From Streptomyces sp. NBC_00490 (GTDB lineage: Bacteria; Actinomycetota; Actinomycetes; Streptomycetales; Streptomycetaceae), in NCBI RefSeq assembly GCF_036013645.1, contig NZ_CP107869.1, positions 1,054,001 through 1,118,000 of the forward strand: a DNA stretch of 64,000 nucleotides, written 5' to 3'. Position 1 is the stretch's first letter, and each line of letters starts with the position of its first letter. The notes below the pieces were generated by a model. The model was not told where the DNA came from, did no database searches, and worked only from the letters and a program-made list of their open reading frames with translations. A program made the position numbers and the translations under genes. This document shows, piece after piece, positions 44,416 through 52,757 of this stretch.

Positions 44416-45365
44416 GACTGCTTCCTCGAAACGGGCGTGGTCAGCCGCACCTGCGTACCGGCCTGCGGCCGGGAGGTGACGTCCAGGGTGGCCCCGATGA
44501 GCAGGGCGCGCTCACGCATCCCCCGCAATCCCGCGCCCTCGCGCGCCATGCCGGTACCGCGGCCGTCGTCCGTGACGGCGAGCACCACGGTTCCCTCGCT
44601 GTGGCGCAGGCTCACCTCGACGCGGTCGGCCTCGGCGTGGCGGGCCGCGTTGGTCAGGGCCTCCTGGGCGACGCGGTACAGCACCAGTTCGGTCTCCTGA
44701 TCCAGTACGGGCAGGCCGGCATCGAAACGGCGCACCACCCGCAGCCCCGTGTGGGTGGCGAACTCGGTGGTCAGCGAGGTGAGCGCGCTGACCAGTCCCA
44801 GGTCCTCCAGAACACCCGGCCGCAGTCGGCGCACCAGGCGGCGCACCTCGTCCAGGCTCTCCCGGGTGATCTCCTGCGCCTGCCGCAACTCACCGCGCAA
44901 GGGCCCTTCGGCCTCGTCCGCGGCCCGCTTCAGCCCCAGCAGGATCGCCGTCATGCTCTGGCCGACCTCGTCGTGGAGCTCCTGGGCGATGCGACGTCGC
45001 TCGGCCTCCTGCGCGAGCAACGCGCGGGCACTGCTGGCGGCCCGTTCGAGTTCCAGCCGCTCCAGCATGGCGTTGAAGGTACGGATCAGCTCGGCGATCC
45101 CACCTCGGCCGCGTTCCGGCAGCCGTTGCCCCGGGCGCAGCAGGTCGACGGTGGTCATCAGCCTGGTGAGCCGGTCCAGGGGGGCCAGTCCGATCCGCAG
45201 CAGGGCCGCGTTGGCGATCAGCATGACCATCAGGCCGGCCACCAGGATGACCGCTTCGGTCAGCAGGACCGGAACGGAAACGGTCACCGGAGCCCACAGC
45301 AGCAATGCGGTCGCGGCCCCCAGTACCACGGCATTGAAGGCGAAGATCCGCCAGAACAGCGACAC
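44412..45365 (-). CDS. DesK/NarX-type sensor histidine kinase
   Basis: A 317-residue membrane kinase. Two N-terminal membrane helices have almost no extracellular loop (VVLGAATALLLWAPV, AVILVAGLMVMLIANAALL). They are followed by a HAMP region (55-108), HisKA_3 dimerisation with H131 in AQELHDEVGQSMTAILLG, and a HATPase domain (LTNAARHAEADRVEV, VTDDGRG, GLRGMRERALLIGATLDV). The short sensor suggests detection inside the membrane or by the linker. It is coupled to the response regulator gene. Confidence 0.95.
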   Translation of the reverse strand: MSLFWRIFAFNAVVLGAATALLLWAPVTVSVPVLLTEAVILVAGLMVMLIANAALLRIGLAPLDRLTRLMTTVDLLRPGQRLPERGRGGIAELIRTFNAMLERLELERAASSARALLAQEAERRRIAQELHDEVGQSMTAILLGLKRAADEAEGPLRGELRQAQEITRESLDEVRRLVRRLRPGVLEDLGLVSALTSLTTEFATHTGLRVVRRFDAGLPVLDQETELVLYRVAQEALTNAARHAEADRVEVSLRHSEGTVVLAVTDDGRGTGMAREGAGLRGMRERALLIGATLDVTSRPQAGTQVRLTTPVSRKQS

Positions 45366-45711
45366 CGCGATGACGCCTTCCTCTCCGTGACACGGCTCGG
45401 TCTCTCGTATCGGTCGCCGCTATCCGGCACGCGTTGCAGGCATTGCTCTGGACCGTCCTGCCGCCAGCTTGCCCAGACTCGGCCGTCTCGTCGATGGGCT
45501 CCGATACCCATTTCTGATTCCCGCTCCGACCGCACCGTCGTCGGCCCGTCCGACACAGATGGGTATCGCGCCCGATGGGTTTCGGGCGGTGCGTCGGCCA
45601 CGGTGAAGGCGTGGCCCCACCCCGTGACCGCCGGGCCACCCAGGAACCGGGCCTGCCCGTCGGCGGGCCCGGTTCCGTACGCCACCCCTCACGTCGAAGG
45701 AAGGACCTGAC
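45366..45711. promoter_or_regulatory. divergent promoter region with a 10-bp inverted repeat
   Basis: This 346-bp space separates the kinase gene from the DksA-type genes. CGATACCCAT at 45502-45511 and its exact reverse complement ATGGGTATCG at 45559-45568 form a widely spaced inverted repeat. Partial copies GATGGGCTCCG and GATGGGTTTCG lie beside them. It is a candidate binding region for the adjacent response regulator. Confidence 0.5.
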
Positions 45712-46038
45712 ATGTCTCTCGACACACGCCGGACCGAACCCTGGCTCGAGCGTCTGACCGCACACGAGGCACGCCAGCGCCTCGAGCACGAGCGCGGCAC
45801 CCGGCTGACACAGCTGCGGGCCATCGACGAGACCGGCCAGGCCGCGACGGAACCGTTGCTGTCGGCGCAGAAGGACACCATCAAGCGCGTGCTCAAGGAG
45901 ATCGAGGCCGCCTTCACCCGCCTCCAGGACGGCAGTTACGGCATCTGCCAGAGGTGCTCCACGGCCATACCGGTCGAGCGCCTGGAAATCCTGCCCTACA
46001 CGCGGCACTGCGTCCCCTGCCAGCGCGAGGCCGCCTGA
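45712..46038 (+). CDS. TraR/DksA-type zinc-finger protein 1
   Basis: A 108-residue DksA-like protein. A helical N-terminal pair covers 12-70 (RLTAHEARQRLEHERG, SAQKDTIKRVLKEIEAAFTRL). The C4 zinc finger is GICQRC...CVPC (C79, C82, C100, C103). Its coiled coil is shorter than that of E. coli DksA and I do not see the DxxDxA tip clearly. DksA relatives bind RNA polymerase in the secondary channel. It is first of three tightly spaced genes (dksA-like, dksA-like, mbl-like). Confidence 0.93.
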   Translation: MSLDTRRTEPWLERLTAHEARQRLEHERGTRLTQLRAIDETGQAATEPLLSAQKDTIKRVLKEIEAAFTRLQDGSYGICQRCSTAIPVERLEILPYTRHCVPCQREAA

Positions 46039-46086
46039 TCACCGCCCGTCCAGCCCGCTCTCCCACCCGACCCAAGGGGTGAAGTG

Positions 46087-46458
46087 GTGAACCGACAGAT
46101 GACCGCCGACCGCGAGACGACCCTGCCGCCCGCCGACCTGATCGCACTGCGAGACCACCTGCTGGAGCAGCGCCTGTTCCGCGAGGCCCAGCTCCAGCAG
46201 CTCGCCGGTGCCACGGCGCCGGGCTCCGACGCGGGACTCGGCCGACAGACCGCCTCCCACCGCGAGGTCCACATCAAGCTCGCCGATGCCGCCCGCATGG
46301 TCCTCGCCGACGTGGAAGCAGCCCTGACACGTATGGATCAAGGCACTTACGGTGCCTGCCACCTGTGCCGCAAGCCCATCGACCCCGCACGTCTGGCGAT
46401 CGTGCCGCAAGCCCGCTACTGCGCCCGCTGCCAACACGTCAGGGAGGCCGGACTGTGA
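46087..46458 (+). CDS. TraR/DksA-type zinc-finger protein 2
   Basis: A protein of about 123 residues. Its helical part (ADLIALRDHLLEQRLFREAQ, SHREVHIKLADAARMVLADV) and zinc finger (GACHLC...CARC) parallel the preceding gene, so the two look like an ancient tandem duplication. GTG 46087 is preferred to 46084 because AAGGGG is then 7 bases upstream. Its stop overlaps the GTG of the actin-like gene (GTGA at 46455-46458), indicating coupled translation. Confidence 0.93.
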   Translation: MNRQMTADRETTLPPADLIALRDHLLEQRLFREAQLQQLAGATAPGSDAGLGRQTASHREVHIKLADAARMVLADVEAALTRMDQGTYGACHLCRKPIDPARLAIVPQARYCARCQHVREAGL

Positions 46459-47282
46459 CGCCCACAGCCCTGCCCCGTGGCGTGACCGCCCCGAACCGGA
46501 CCTGGCCGTTGTACCGCGCCTGCTCCGGCATCGCCCTCGACCTCGGCAGCGCCCGCACCCGCGCCTGGGTGTCCGTGCGCGGCACCATCCTCGACGTACC
46601 CACGGTGGCGTTTCCCGGCGACGGTGACGTCCACCCCATTCAGCGCGGCACCATCGTCGACACCCCGGCAACGGCTCGGATGCTCGACCGGTTGCTGCGC
46701 CACCGCCTGCCCCGCTTCGGCCGTCGTCTGATCGTCCTGACCACACCCGTCCTGGGCGGGGTCGCCTTCCGTACCGAAGCCCGCAGCGCGCTGGAAACGC
46801 TGGGGCCGCACACCGTGCTGACCGTCCCGTCCGCCCGGGCCGTGGCCACGGCTGCCGGTGCCGATCCGACCCGGCCTCTGCTCGTCGTGGACATCGGCGC
46901 CCACGTCACCGAGGCGGTCCTGCTGGTCGACGGCAGCGTGACCGACGCCCGCCGCACCCTGCTCGGCACCAGCGACCTCGACAGCCGGACCCCTGCCACG
47001 CGGATCGCGGACGCGGTCACGGAAATGGTGACTCTGATGGTGGAACAGGACCGCACCGCGCAGACGCTCGACGCCCTGCGGCGAGGTGTGCTTCTGGCAG
47101 GCGGAGGCGCACTGCGCGCCGACATCACCCACGGCCTCTCCACACGGCTGCGCCACCCGGTCCAGCCCGTACCCGCCCCGCACACCGCCGCCGTCCGCGG
47201 TGCCGCCGCACTCCTGGATTCCGCTCGTATCCACCCCTCGACCGGGGCGTGCGGCCCGCCATCACCACGTCGTCCGCACTGA
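46455..47282 (+). CDS. mbl: Mbl-like (MreB-family) actin-fold protein
   Basis: A 275-residue member of the MreB/actin ATPase family, shorter than MreB (about 340). The phosphate-1 loop is GIALDLGSARTRAWV, the next conserved segment is GTIVDTPATARMLDRLL, phosphate-2 is LLVVDIGAHVTEAVLL and the adenosine motif is GVLLAGGGALRADI. Several glycines of canonical MreB are altered (DIGA for DIGG) and part of subdomain IB is missing, as in the Mbl protein of S. coelicolor. That protein works with MreB in spore-wall synthesis. It is coupled to the upstream DksA-like gene. The symbol rests on memory of the S. coelicolor neighbourhood. Confidence 0.85.
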   Translation: MTPTALPRGVTAPNRTWPLYRACSGIALDLGSARTRAWVSVRGTILDVPTVAFPGDGDVHPIQRGTIVDTPATARMLDRLLRHRLPRFGRRLIVLTTPVLGGVAFRTEARSALETLGPHTVLTVPSARAVATAAGADPTRPLLVVDIGAHVTEAVLLVDGSVTDARRTLLGTSDLDSRTPATRIADAVTEMVTLMVEQDRTAQTLDALRRGVLLAGGGALRADITHGLSTRLRHPVQPVPAPHTAAVRGAAALLDSARIHPSTGACGPPSPRRPH

Positions 47283-47309
47283 TCGACGGGCCGTCAGCAC
47301 TCGTCGAGG

Positions 47310-47753
47310 TCAGTCGCCGGCGCGCGGGTCGTCGGGCTCTGCCGGGAGGGGCACTTGTCCGACGGTGACACGACGGTAGGCGGCCCGGGCATGGACGATC
47401 CGGGCCAGCACCGTGCCGACGAGAGCTGCCGCGCACAGACTGGCGAGCCAGAAGGTGTCCCGGGGCGCGGCCCAGGTGAGGGTGCCCACGGGTGGGATCG
47501 CGAAGCCGTTGAGGAACAGCCAGCACAGCACCGCCGTGCCCGGGGCGGCGGTGAAGCGGGCGCACAGTCCCAGTCCGACGGCCAGCAACGACAGCCCGGC
47601 CAGGGCGACACCGGGGCGGTCCGTGCCCACGAAGACGTTGTGCAGCGCCACCAGAACCAGGGCACCGCCAAAGGCCGTGGCCCACACCAGCGGGGTGGCG
47701 ACCGGTCGGGGGACGGGTCGTACCCCGGCGTTGAGGGACACCCACTCGATCAT
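47310..47753 (-). CDS. small integral membrane protein
   Basis: A 147-residue protein with four hydrophobic segments (PLVWATAFGGALVLVALHNV, VALAGLSLLAVGLGLCARF, AVLCWLFLNGFA, FWLASLCAAALVGTVLARI). The spacing resembles the DUF4118/KdpD-like four-helix sensor module, seen here without a kinase. ATG 47753 has AAGGGGAAG upstream. It is convergent with the Mbl-like gene. Function unknown. Confidence 0.75.
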   Translation of the reverse strand: MIEWVSLNAGVRPVPRPVATPLVWATAFGGALVLVALHNVFVGTDRPGVALAGLSLLAVGLGLCARFTAAPGTAVLCWLFLNGFAIPPVGTLTWAAPRDTFWLASLCAAALVGTVLARIVHARAAYRRVTVGQVPLPAEPDDPRAGD

Positions 47754-48048
47754 GCTGACGCTTCCCCTTCCGGTCCTCCCCCGCGCCCGCGGGACGCCGA
47801 CCGCTCCGGCCGTACGGACCCCTGGGCGCAGATTGTCCCACTGGACCGTCAGCCGTACTTCCCCTCGGGCCGATTCCCGACGCGTGCGACCTGTCGGTGC
47901 GGCTGACCTCCGGTGAGGGGCGAAGCTCATCGACGCGCTGACGCCGATGCACCACAGCGGCCGTCCCCTCGTCGGCGCCCGACCTGGCAGTCGTCGCAGT
48001 GGGCGTGACCGGGCGTCGGGTGGGCGGTTGGGGGCCGCTCGCGTAGGC
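47754..48048. other. 295-bp intergenic region
   Basis: I see no complete gene or strong hairpin here. Both neighbours are transcribed leftward, so it presumably holds the promoter of the small membrane protein. Confidence 0.35.
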
Positions 48049-49125
48049 CTACGTGGAGGTGCCGACCGGGTCGAGTGGTCTGGTGGGCCAGTCGAGCAGA
48101 CGGGCGCCGATCACCGCGGTCTGCAAGGTGTAGCGGTGGCCGGGGTCGGTCGGGTCGCTGCCGGTCAGGGTGTGGATGCGGTCGAGCCGGTAGGTGAGCG
48201 CGCGCACGCTGAGGGACAGCCGCCGGGCCGCGGCCGCGGCCACGCAGCCGCTGTCGAAGTAGGCGGTGAGAGTGTCGAGCAGGGGCCGCGCTCCACCGCG
48301 TGCCTGTTCCAGCGGCCCCACGGTGTTGCGTACGAGGTCCATCAGCGCCTGCCGGTCCCTGGCCAGGACGGGGAAGACCAGCAGATCGGCGGCGCGCAGC
48401 AACGGCTCGTCGAGGCCCATGCGCTGAGCCACGTCGAGCGCGTTGAGGGCCTCTTCGTAGCTGTGTCCGATGCCGATCGTGCCCGGTCTGGGGCGGCCGA
48501 TGGCGGCCTGGGCCCGGCCGGCTGCGGCGTAGGCGTGCTTGGCGAAATGCGTGAGGACGTCGTCCTGGTCGGCGGGGGCGATGCACACCATCCGGCCGTC
48601 CTTGGTGGTGAACAGGATCCGGCGGTTCTCGAAACGCGCGAACAGCTCGTCGGCCACCTGCCGGGGAACGGGGTCGGTCTCGTCGTACTCCTCCGGCCCC
48701 TCGACCACGGCCACCGCGTGGGCGCGGGACAGCCGCAGCCCGAACCGTTCGGAACGCGCGGCGAGTTGGCCCGGGTCGCCGCGACCGTGCAGCAGGTCGT
48801 CGATGAACTCCCGGCGGGCGGCCTCTTCTTTGCGGATGACGAGTCGCTGCGCGCGCTCGTATCCGTCGGCGAAGGCGTCCACCGCCTGCTCGACGACGGT
48901 GAGGACGCTGTCCGGATCGGCCCCTCGTGGCCGCCCGTCGCGGCCGGCCACGAGGTGCGCGCGTACGAGGGTGCGCCAGCCGAGTCCTGCCTCGGCCGCC
49001 CGTGCGCCCAGGGCCCGGCGGGACTCGATCTCGTCGCGGGTCAGGTGGCGTCCGGTGCTCGTGGCGTCCGTCAGGATCGTGGTGAATCCGTCGAGGAACG
49101 TCTCCGCCGTGCTCTGGCTGTTCAT
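48049..49125 (-). CDS. PucR/CdaR-type transcriptional regulator
   Basis: A 358-residue regulator. The N-terminal part is helical (LTRDEIESRRALGARAAEAG, VVEQAVDAFADGYERAQRLV). A GGDEF-like middle region contains AVAVVEGPEE and IGIGHSYEEALNALDVAQRM. The C-terminal PucR helix-turn-helix is LLDTLTAYFDSGCVAAAAAR, RALTYRLDRIHTLTGSDP. ATG 49125. It lies 47 bp upstream on the same strand of nothing intact; the adjacent upstream gene is a broken antiporter. Such regulators often respond to small metabolites. Confidence 0.93.
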   Translation of the reverse strand: MNSQSTAETFLDGFTTILTDATSTGRHLTRDEIESRRALGARAAEAGLGWRTLVRAHLVAGRDGRPRGADPDSVLTVVEQAVDAFADGYERAQRLVIRKEEAARREFIDDLLHGRGDPGQLAARSERFGLRLSRAHAVAVVEGPEEYDETDPVPRQVADELFARFENRRILFTTKDGRMVCIAPADQDDVLTHFAKHAYAAAGRAQAAIGRPRPGTIGIGHSYEEALNALDVAQRMGLDEPLLRAADLLVFPVLARDRQALMDLVRNTVGPLEQARGGARPLLDTLTAYFDSGCVAAAAARRLSLSVRALTYRLDRIHTLTGSDPTDPGHRYTLQTAVIGARLLDWPTRPLDPVGTST

Positions 49126-49172
49126 GTCATCCCCGTTCGGTCGGTATGTCGTCGGCCGCGTGTTTCCCGCGC

Positions 49173-49808
49173 TCAGCCGTTCGCCCGCACGACTTCGCCG
49201 AGCTCGGCCGGCGCAGTCATGCCGGGCGAACTGCCCTTTCTGGCACGGGTGGTGAGGCGGCGGGCGAGGGGTTCGGTCCATCGTGCGGCAAGCGGCCCGA
49301 GGACGAGCAGGACAAGGACGTAGGCGGTGGCGAGCGGGCCGATCCCGGGTTCGACGCCGACGGCCAGTCCGGCGATGACGATGGAGAACTCGCCGCGCGC
49401 GACCAGCGTGCCGCCGGCCCGCCACCGGCCCCTCACCGATATCCCGGCACGCCGTGCCGCCCAGTAGCCGGTGGCGACCTTCGTCAAGGTGGTGACGGCG
49501 GCCAACGCGAGGGCCGGTGCGAGGACCGGGGGGATGTCCGCGGGGTCTGTGTGCAGGCCGAAGAAGACGAAGAACACCGCGGCGAACAGATCCCGCAGGG
49601 GCGTGAGAAGGCTGCCGGCACCCTCGGCGACCTCTCCGGACAGTGCGATGCCGACCAGGAACGCGCCCACCGCCGCCGACACCTGCAAGTGCTGGGCGAC
49701 CCCGGAGACGAGCAGGGCCAGCCCGAAGACGACCAACAGGAGCATCTCGGCGCTGTCGGAGGAAACCGCCCGGCTCACCAACCGGCCATGGCGCAGGGCG
49801 ACATACAT
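49173..49808 (-). pseudogene. N-terminally truncated CPA2-type cation:proton antiporter
   Basis: 211 residues correspond to the second half of a KefB/CPA2 antiporter: LQVSAAVGAFLVGIALSGEV, LLTPLRDLFAAVFFVFFGLH and LVARGEFSIVIAGLAVGVEP. Intact proteins have about 400 residues and twelve helices; the first half, including the inverted repeat, is absent. The frame upstream of 49808 is open but carries no membrane segments, so an N-terminal deletion is the likely event. Function is probably lost. A hairpin terminator lies upstream. Confidence 0.75.
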
Positions 49809-49990
49809 CGTGGGTTCCGGCGCCGAACGCCCGCAGGCGTCCGGCACCGGAACCCTCCGTGGCGCTCCCCGCGACCGATGGTGCCCGTCCGGAGAGGACC
49901 CGCACATTGCCTGATTCCGGCAGTTTTCATCGGCGCTTGTTTCCTGAACGCGACTGCCGGACAGGGCATGCCTCCGTGCGAACGGCGAGA

Positions 49991-50020
49991 ACCCGCCCAC
50001 CGAGCGATCGGTGAGCGGGT
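49991..50020. terminator. hairpin between the chimeric gene and antiporter remnant
   Basis: ACCCGCcCACCGA and TCGGTGaGCGGGT pair over 13 positions with one mismatch around a GCGA loop, 14 bp after the stop of the NfeD/flotillin chimera. Confidence 0.75.
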
Positions 50021-50033
50021 CCTCGGGAGACAC

Positions 50034-50531
50034 TCAGTGGGTAATCTCGGCCTTGCCGTTGAGCTGCTCCCCGGCCGTCACCGAGGTGCGCTGAGCGACG
50101 CCTTTCAGGAGCTCTGCGAGGTCGACGCCCGTGGTGGAGTTGAGGAGTTCGAGACCCTGGGCGACGTTGTCGGCGACCGCGCGCGGGATACGGCCGGCGC
50201 CGTCGATGGAGATGACCGTCATCTTCTGCACCGCGCTGAGCGGTTCGCACGCCTTGGCGACGACCTCCGGCAACACCTCGACGAGCATCTGCAGGATCGC
50301 CGCGTCGCCGTACCGCTGATAGGCGTCGGCCTTCTTGTGCATCGCTTCCAGGGCGAGGGCACCACCGAAGCCGGTCATCGCCAGGAGTGCGGCGACGACC
50401 GGGAAGGACAACCACCCGTCGAACGCGGCGTCCAGCGCACCGTCGAGCACGCTGTCCAGTACGCCGTCGAAGACCAGCGACAGGGCGAGCAGCAGCACCC
50501 CCGTGATGCCGAGTCCGAGAAACCAGGCCAT
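50034..50531 (-). CDS. NfeD-like/flotillin chimera (in-frame deletion product)
   Basis: A 165-residue ORF made of two parts. Residues 1-60 (WFLGLGITGVLLLALSLVFD, repeated VLD/ALD turns, GFGGALAL) are the N-terminus of an NfeD-type membrane protein. Residues from about 62 (MHKKADAYQRYGDAAILQ, CEPLSAVQKMTVISIDGAGR, LNSTTGVDLAELLKGVAQ, LNGKAEITH) are the C-terminal end of a flotillin/SPFH protein. In streptomycetes these are two adjacent genes. An in-frame deletion near base 50348 appears to have fused them and removed the NfeD beta-barrel and the SPFH domain. It is translatable but probably not functional. Confidence 0.7.
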   Translation of the reverse strand: MAWFLGLGITGVLLLALSLVFDGVLDSVLDGALDAAFDGWLSFPVVAALLAMTGFGGALALEAMHKKADAYQRYGDAAILQMLVEVLPEVVAKACEPLSAVQKMTVISIDGAGRIPRAVADNVAQGLELLNSTTGVDLAELLKGVAQRTSVTAGEQLNGKAEITH

Positions 50532-50664
50532 GCGTGCCGTCCCCCTCTCACCCGTCGCTGATCTCCGGCTTGGTGAGATCCTCACACGGGCTGACGGCTC
50601 GCTTCACTGCCGCGATTCGGCAGACTTCACGCGCTCTCGATGCCGAACCAGGAGCCCTGAGGCG

Positions 50665-51969
50665 TCATCTGTCGGCGGCGTCCACGACCGCGCCGAGGTC
50701 GACGAACTTGAAGCCGGTCGCCGTACGCGTGCCGCCCTCGCCGTCCGGCACCTCGGGTGTCTCCTGACCGTCCTGGACGACGAGGAGGCCGTGCGGATAG
50801 CGGTCACCCAGCGGGGCGTTCAGGACGGCCGCTCCGTCGCACTCCTCCACGCTGTCGAGGGTCGGTGAGGCCGCAGCGATCCGGAAGCCGCCCTCGTACT
50901 CGTTGCCTTCGCTCACCTCGCGGTCGTACAGGACAAAAGTGTTGTCGCCTTGGCTGGAGGCAAGCAAGTAGCCGTCTCCGTCCGCCTCTTGATAGTGCGT
51001 CAGACCCTCGACGTCGGCCGAGAGGCGGGTGCCGCCGTATCCGGGGTCGGCGCCCGGCGTGCATTCCTCGCTCTCTTCGTCGTACGTCCCCGGCACGCCG
51101 TACTCCTTGACCTTGTCCACGAGGACCGGCTTGCCGGTGAGGTCGGCGCGCAGCCGCCAGATGCCCACATCCTCCTGGCCCGCGTAGAGCGTGCCGGTGG
51201 CCGGGTCGACGACCATGCCCTCGATCTGCGGGAGTTCGCCGGGCTCCAGGCAAGGGGTCCAGGAGGTGCCGTTCGGGAGCCGGAAGGAGGACGGGAGGTC
51301 GAGGGTGCGGACCTTGCGGTAGCCGACGGTGCCGTCGGCGGCCGGGACGAGTTCGAGCAGCGCCAGGCGGGTGCGTTCACGCTGGCTGGCGAGGGCGTAC
51401 GACCGCCCCGTGGTCGTGTCCTTCCAGGTGGCCAGGCCGTACGCGGTGCGCTGGTCGTTGATCTCGGCCTGGTCGGTGGAGAAGACGGGCGCGGCGGCCG
51501 GGTCGGTGATGTCGGTCAGGGGCCCGCCGGGATGGGAGGGGGCGATGCGGTAGATCCGCAGGCGGTCGTTGCCGCGGTCACTCACGACCGCCACGTCGGC
51601 TCGGCCTGTCGAGGTCCGCAGGCCGGAGACGAGGTCGACGTTGTTGAAGCGGCCCGGGGCGTCGTCCTCGGAGGGCGGCTTCGGGGCCGGCAGTGACTGC
51701 ACGAGGCGGGCGTCCAGGTCGTAGACCCGCAGGCCGCCCTCCTTGGCGGTGGCCACGACGAGGCTGCGTCCGGGGTGTGCGGGGTTGCGCCAGATCGCCG
51801 GGTCGTCGGCGTCGGAGTTGCCGCCGGCCTCGTCGTCGTAGAGTGCGGCGGTCTCGCTGGTGGCGGTCACCGTCGGCAGGTCCGCCGCAGTCACGGGGGA
51901 CGCGGCGAGGACAGTTGCCAGAGCGGCGATGACCGCCGCCCTTCGTGCGGTGCGGTGCGTCGTTCTCAC
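50665..51969 (-). CDS. secreted beta-propeller phytase-like phosphatase
   Basis: A 434-residue exported protein with a Sec signal (AAVIAALATVLAASPVTAAD). The propeller shows phytase-type sequences: NSDADDPAIWRNPAHPGRSL, VVATAKEGGLRVYDLDARLV, GRFNNVDLVSG, VVSDRGNDRLRIYRI, GTLYAGQEDVGIWRL, LSADVEGLTHYQ and SSQGDNTFVLYDR. The acidic and Asp/Asn residues would bind calcium. The expected reaction is release of phosphate from phytate. GTG start at 51969. I searched the upstream region for PHO boxes (GTTCACC repeats) and found none. Confidence 0.9.
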   Translation of the reverse strand: MRTTHRTARRAAVIAALATVLAASPVTAADLPTVTATSETAALYDDEAGGNSDADDPAIWRNPAHPGRSLVVATAKEGGLRVYDLDARLVQSLPAPKPPSEDDAPGRFNNVDLVSGLRTSTGRADVAVVSDRGNDRLRIYRIAPSHPGGPLTDITDPAAAPVFSTDQAEINDQRTAYGLATWKDTTTGRSYALASQRERTRLALLELVPAADGTVGYRKVRTLDLPSSFRLPNGTSWTPCLEPGELPQIEGMVVDPATGTLYAGQEDVGIWRLRADLTGKPVLVDKVKEYGVPGTYDEESEECTPGADPGYGGTRLSADVEGLTHYQEADGDGYLLASSQGDNTFVLYDREVSEGNEYEGGFRIAAASPTLDSVEECDGAAVLNAPLGDRYPHGLLVVQDGQETPEVPDGEGGTRTATGFKFVDLGAVVDAADR

Positions 51970-52155
51970 GGGCGCTTCCTTACCGTCGAGGGTGCCTTGG
52001 ACATGCAGATCCTGCGGGCGGAAGGTTGCACACGGAAGACCGTCACCTGTCCATCAGTCGCGGACAGTACGGCAGTTGGCCGACTGAAGTTGGCCGGAAG
52101 GCCACCCGACGCCTCGCTGCATCGACACGCATGGGGCAGGCATCACGGGTGGTCT

Positions 52156-52611
52156 TCAGGGCTGTCCTGTGTACTCCACCGTCTGCTCCTCCTGCACACT
52201 CAGCGTGCCGATCGCCGTCGCGCTCACACCGGCCAGGAACGCGACGGCCGTTGCGGCGCCGACAACCGCGAGCAGCAGGCGCGGTCGGCCTCGCCGCACA
52301 GGCGGCTGCGGGGCCGGTGCGGGGACAGGCCGTGCGCCCATCGCGAGTTCCCGGCGGGCGGCCACCCATTGCCGGGTCTCCTCGGCGCCGAGGCCGCAAG
52401 CGATGAGCAAGGCCACGAGAACGGCCTCACGGGGCAGGCGCTCGCGGCGGAGCATGGTCGCCGCCGTCGAGTACGGGAGCACCTCGCCTGCCGCGTGCGC
52501 CGCGCGCTCCAACTCCCGGTAGCTGAGGCCCGACCAGGCCTTGAGACGGCGCAACTCGGCCATGAACGCGGCCTCTCCGGCGGTGGGGTCCGGCACGGGC
52601 GGTGGCGTCAC
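52156..52611 (-). CDS. membrane-anchored helix-turn-helix protein
   Basis: A 151-residue protein. The N-terminal HTH-like domain is FMAELRRLKAWSGLSYRELE and STAATMLRRERLPREAVLVA (about 15-70), of the kind common in streptomycete regulators. A Pro-rich linker and one C-terminal membrane helix follow (LLLAVVGAATAVAFLAGV), then a short exterior tail. GTG 52611 has GGAGGG 8 bases upstream. It is divergent from a serine-hydrolase lipoprotein gene, so an anchored regulator is possible. Confidence 0.85.
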   Translation of the reverse strand: MTPPPVPDPTAGEAAFMAELRRLKAWSGLSYRELERAAHAAGEVLPYSTAATMLRRERLPREAVLVALLIACGLGAEETRQWVAARRELAMGARPVPAPAPQPPVRRGRPRLLLAVVGAATAVAFLAGVSATAIGTLSVQEEQTVEYTGQP

Positions 52612-52757
52612 AGGGGTGTCCCTCCTCTTAGGTGGACCGCGCTGACCTGCGCGTACAGGAACTCGCACAAGCTCGCACAGCCCCTGTGTTGAAGAGGGCC
52701 GGGAGCGGCGGTCAGCCTCGGCTCACATCTGTCGTCGTCGTTGACTTGGAGGCATGT

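Noticed and set aside
49820..49970. Short ORF on the minus strand upstream of the antiporter remnant
   Set aside because: Arg/Pro/Gly-rich translation with no membrane segments; does not restore the missing antiporter half.
51970..52060. PHO box upstream of the phytase-like gene
   Set aside because: No GTTCACC-type direct repeats found on either strand.
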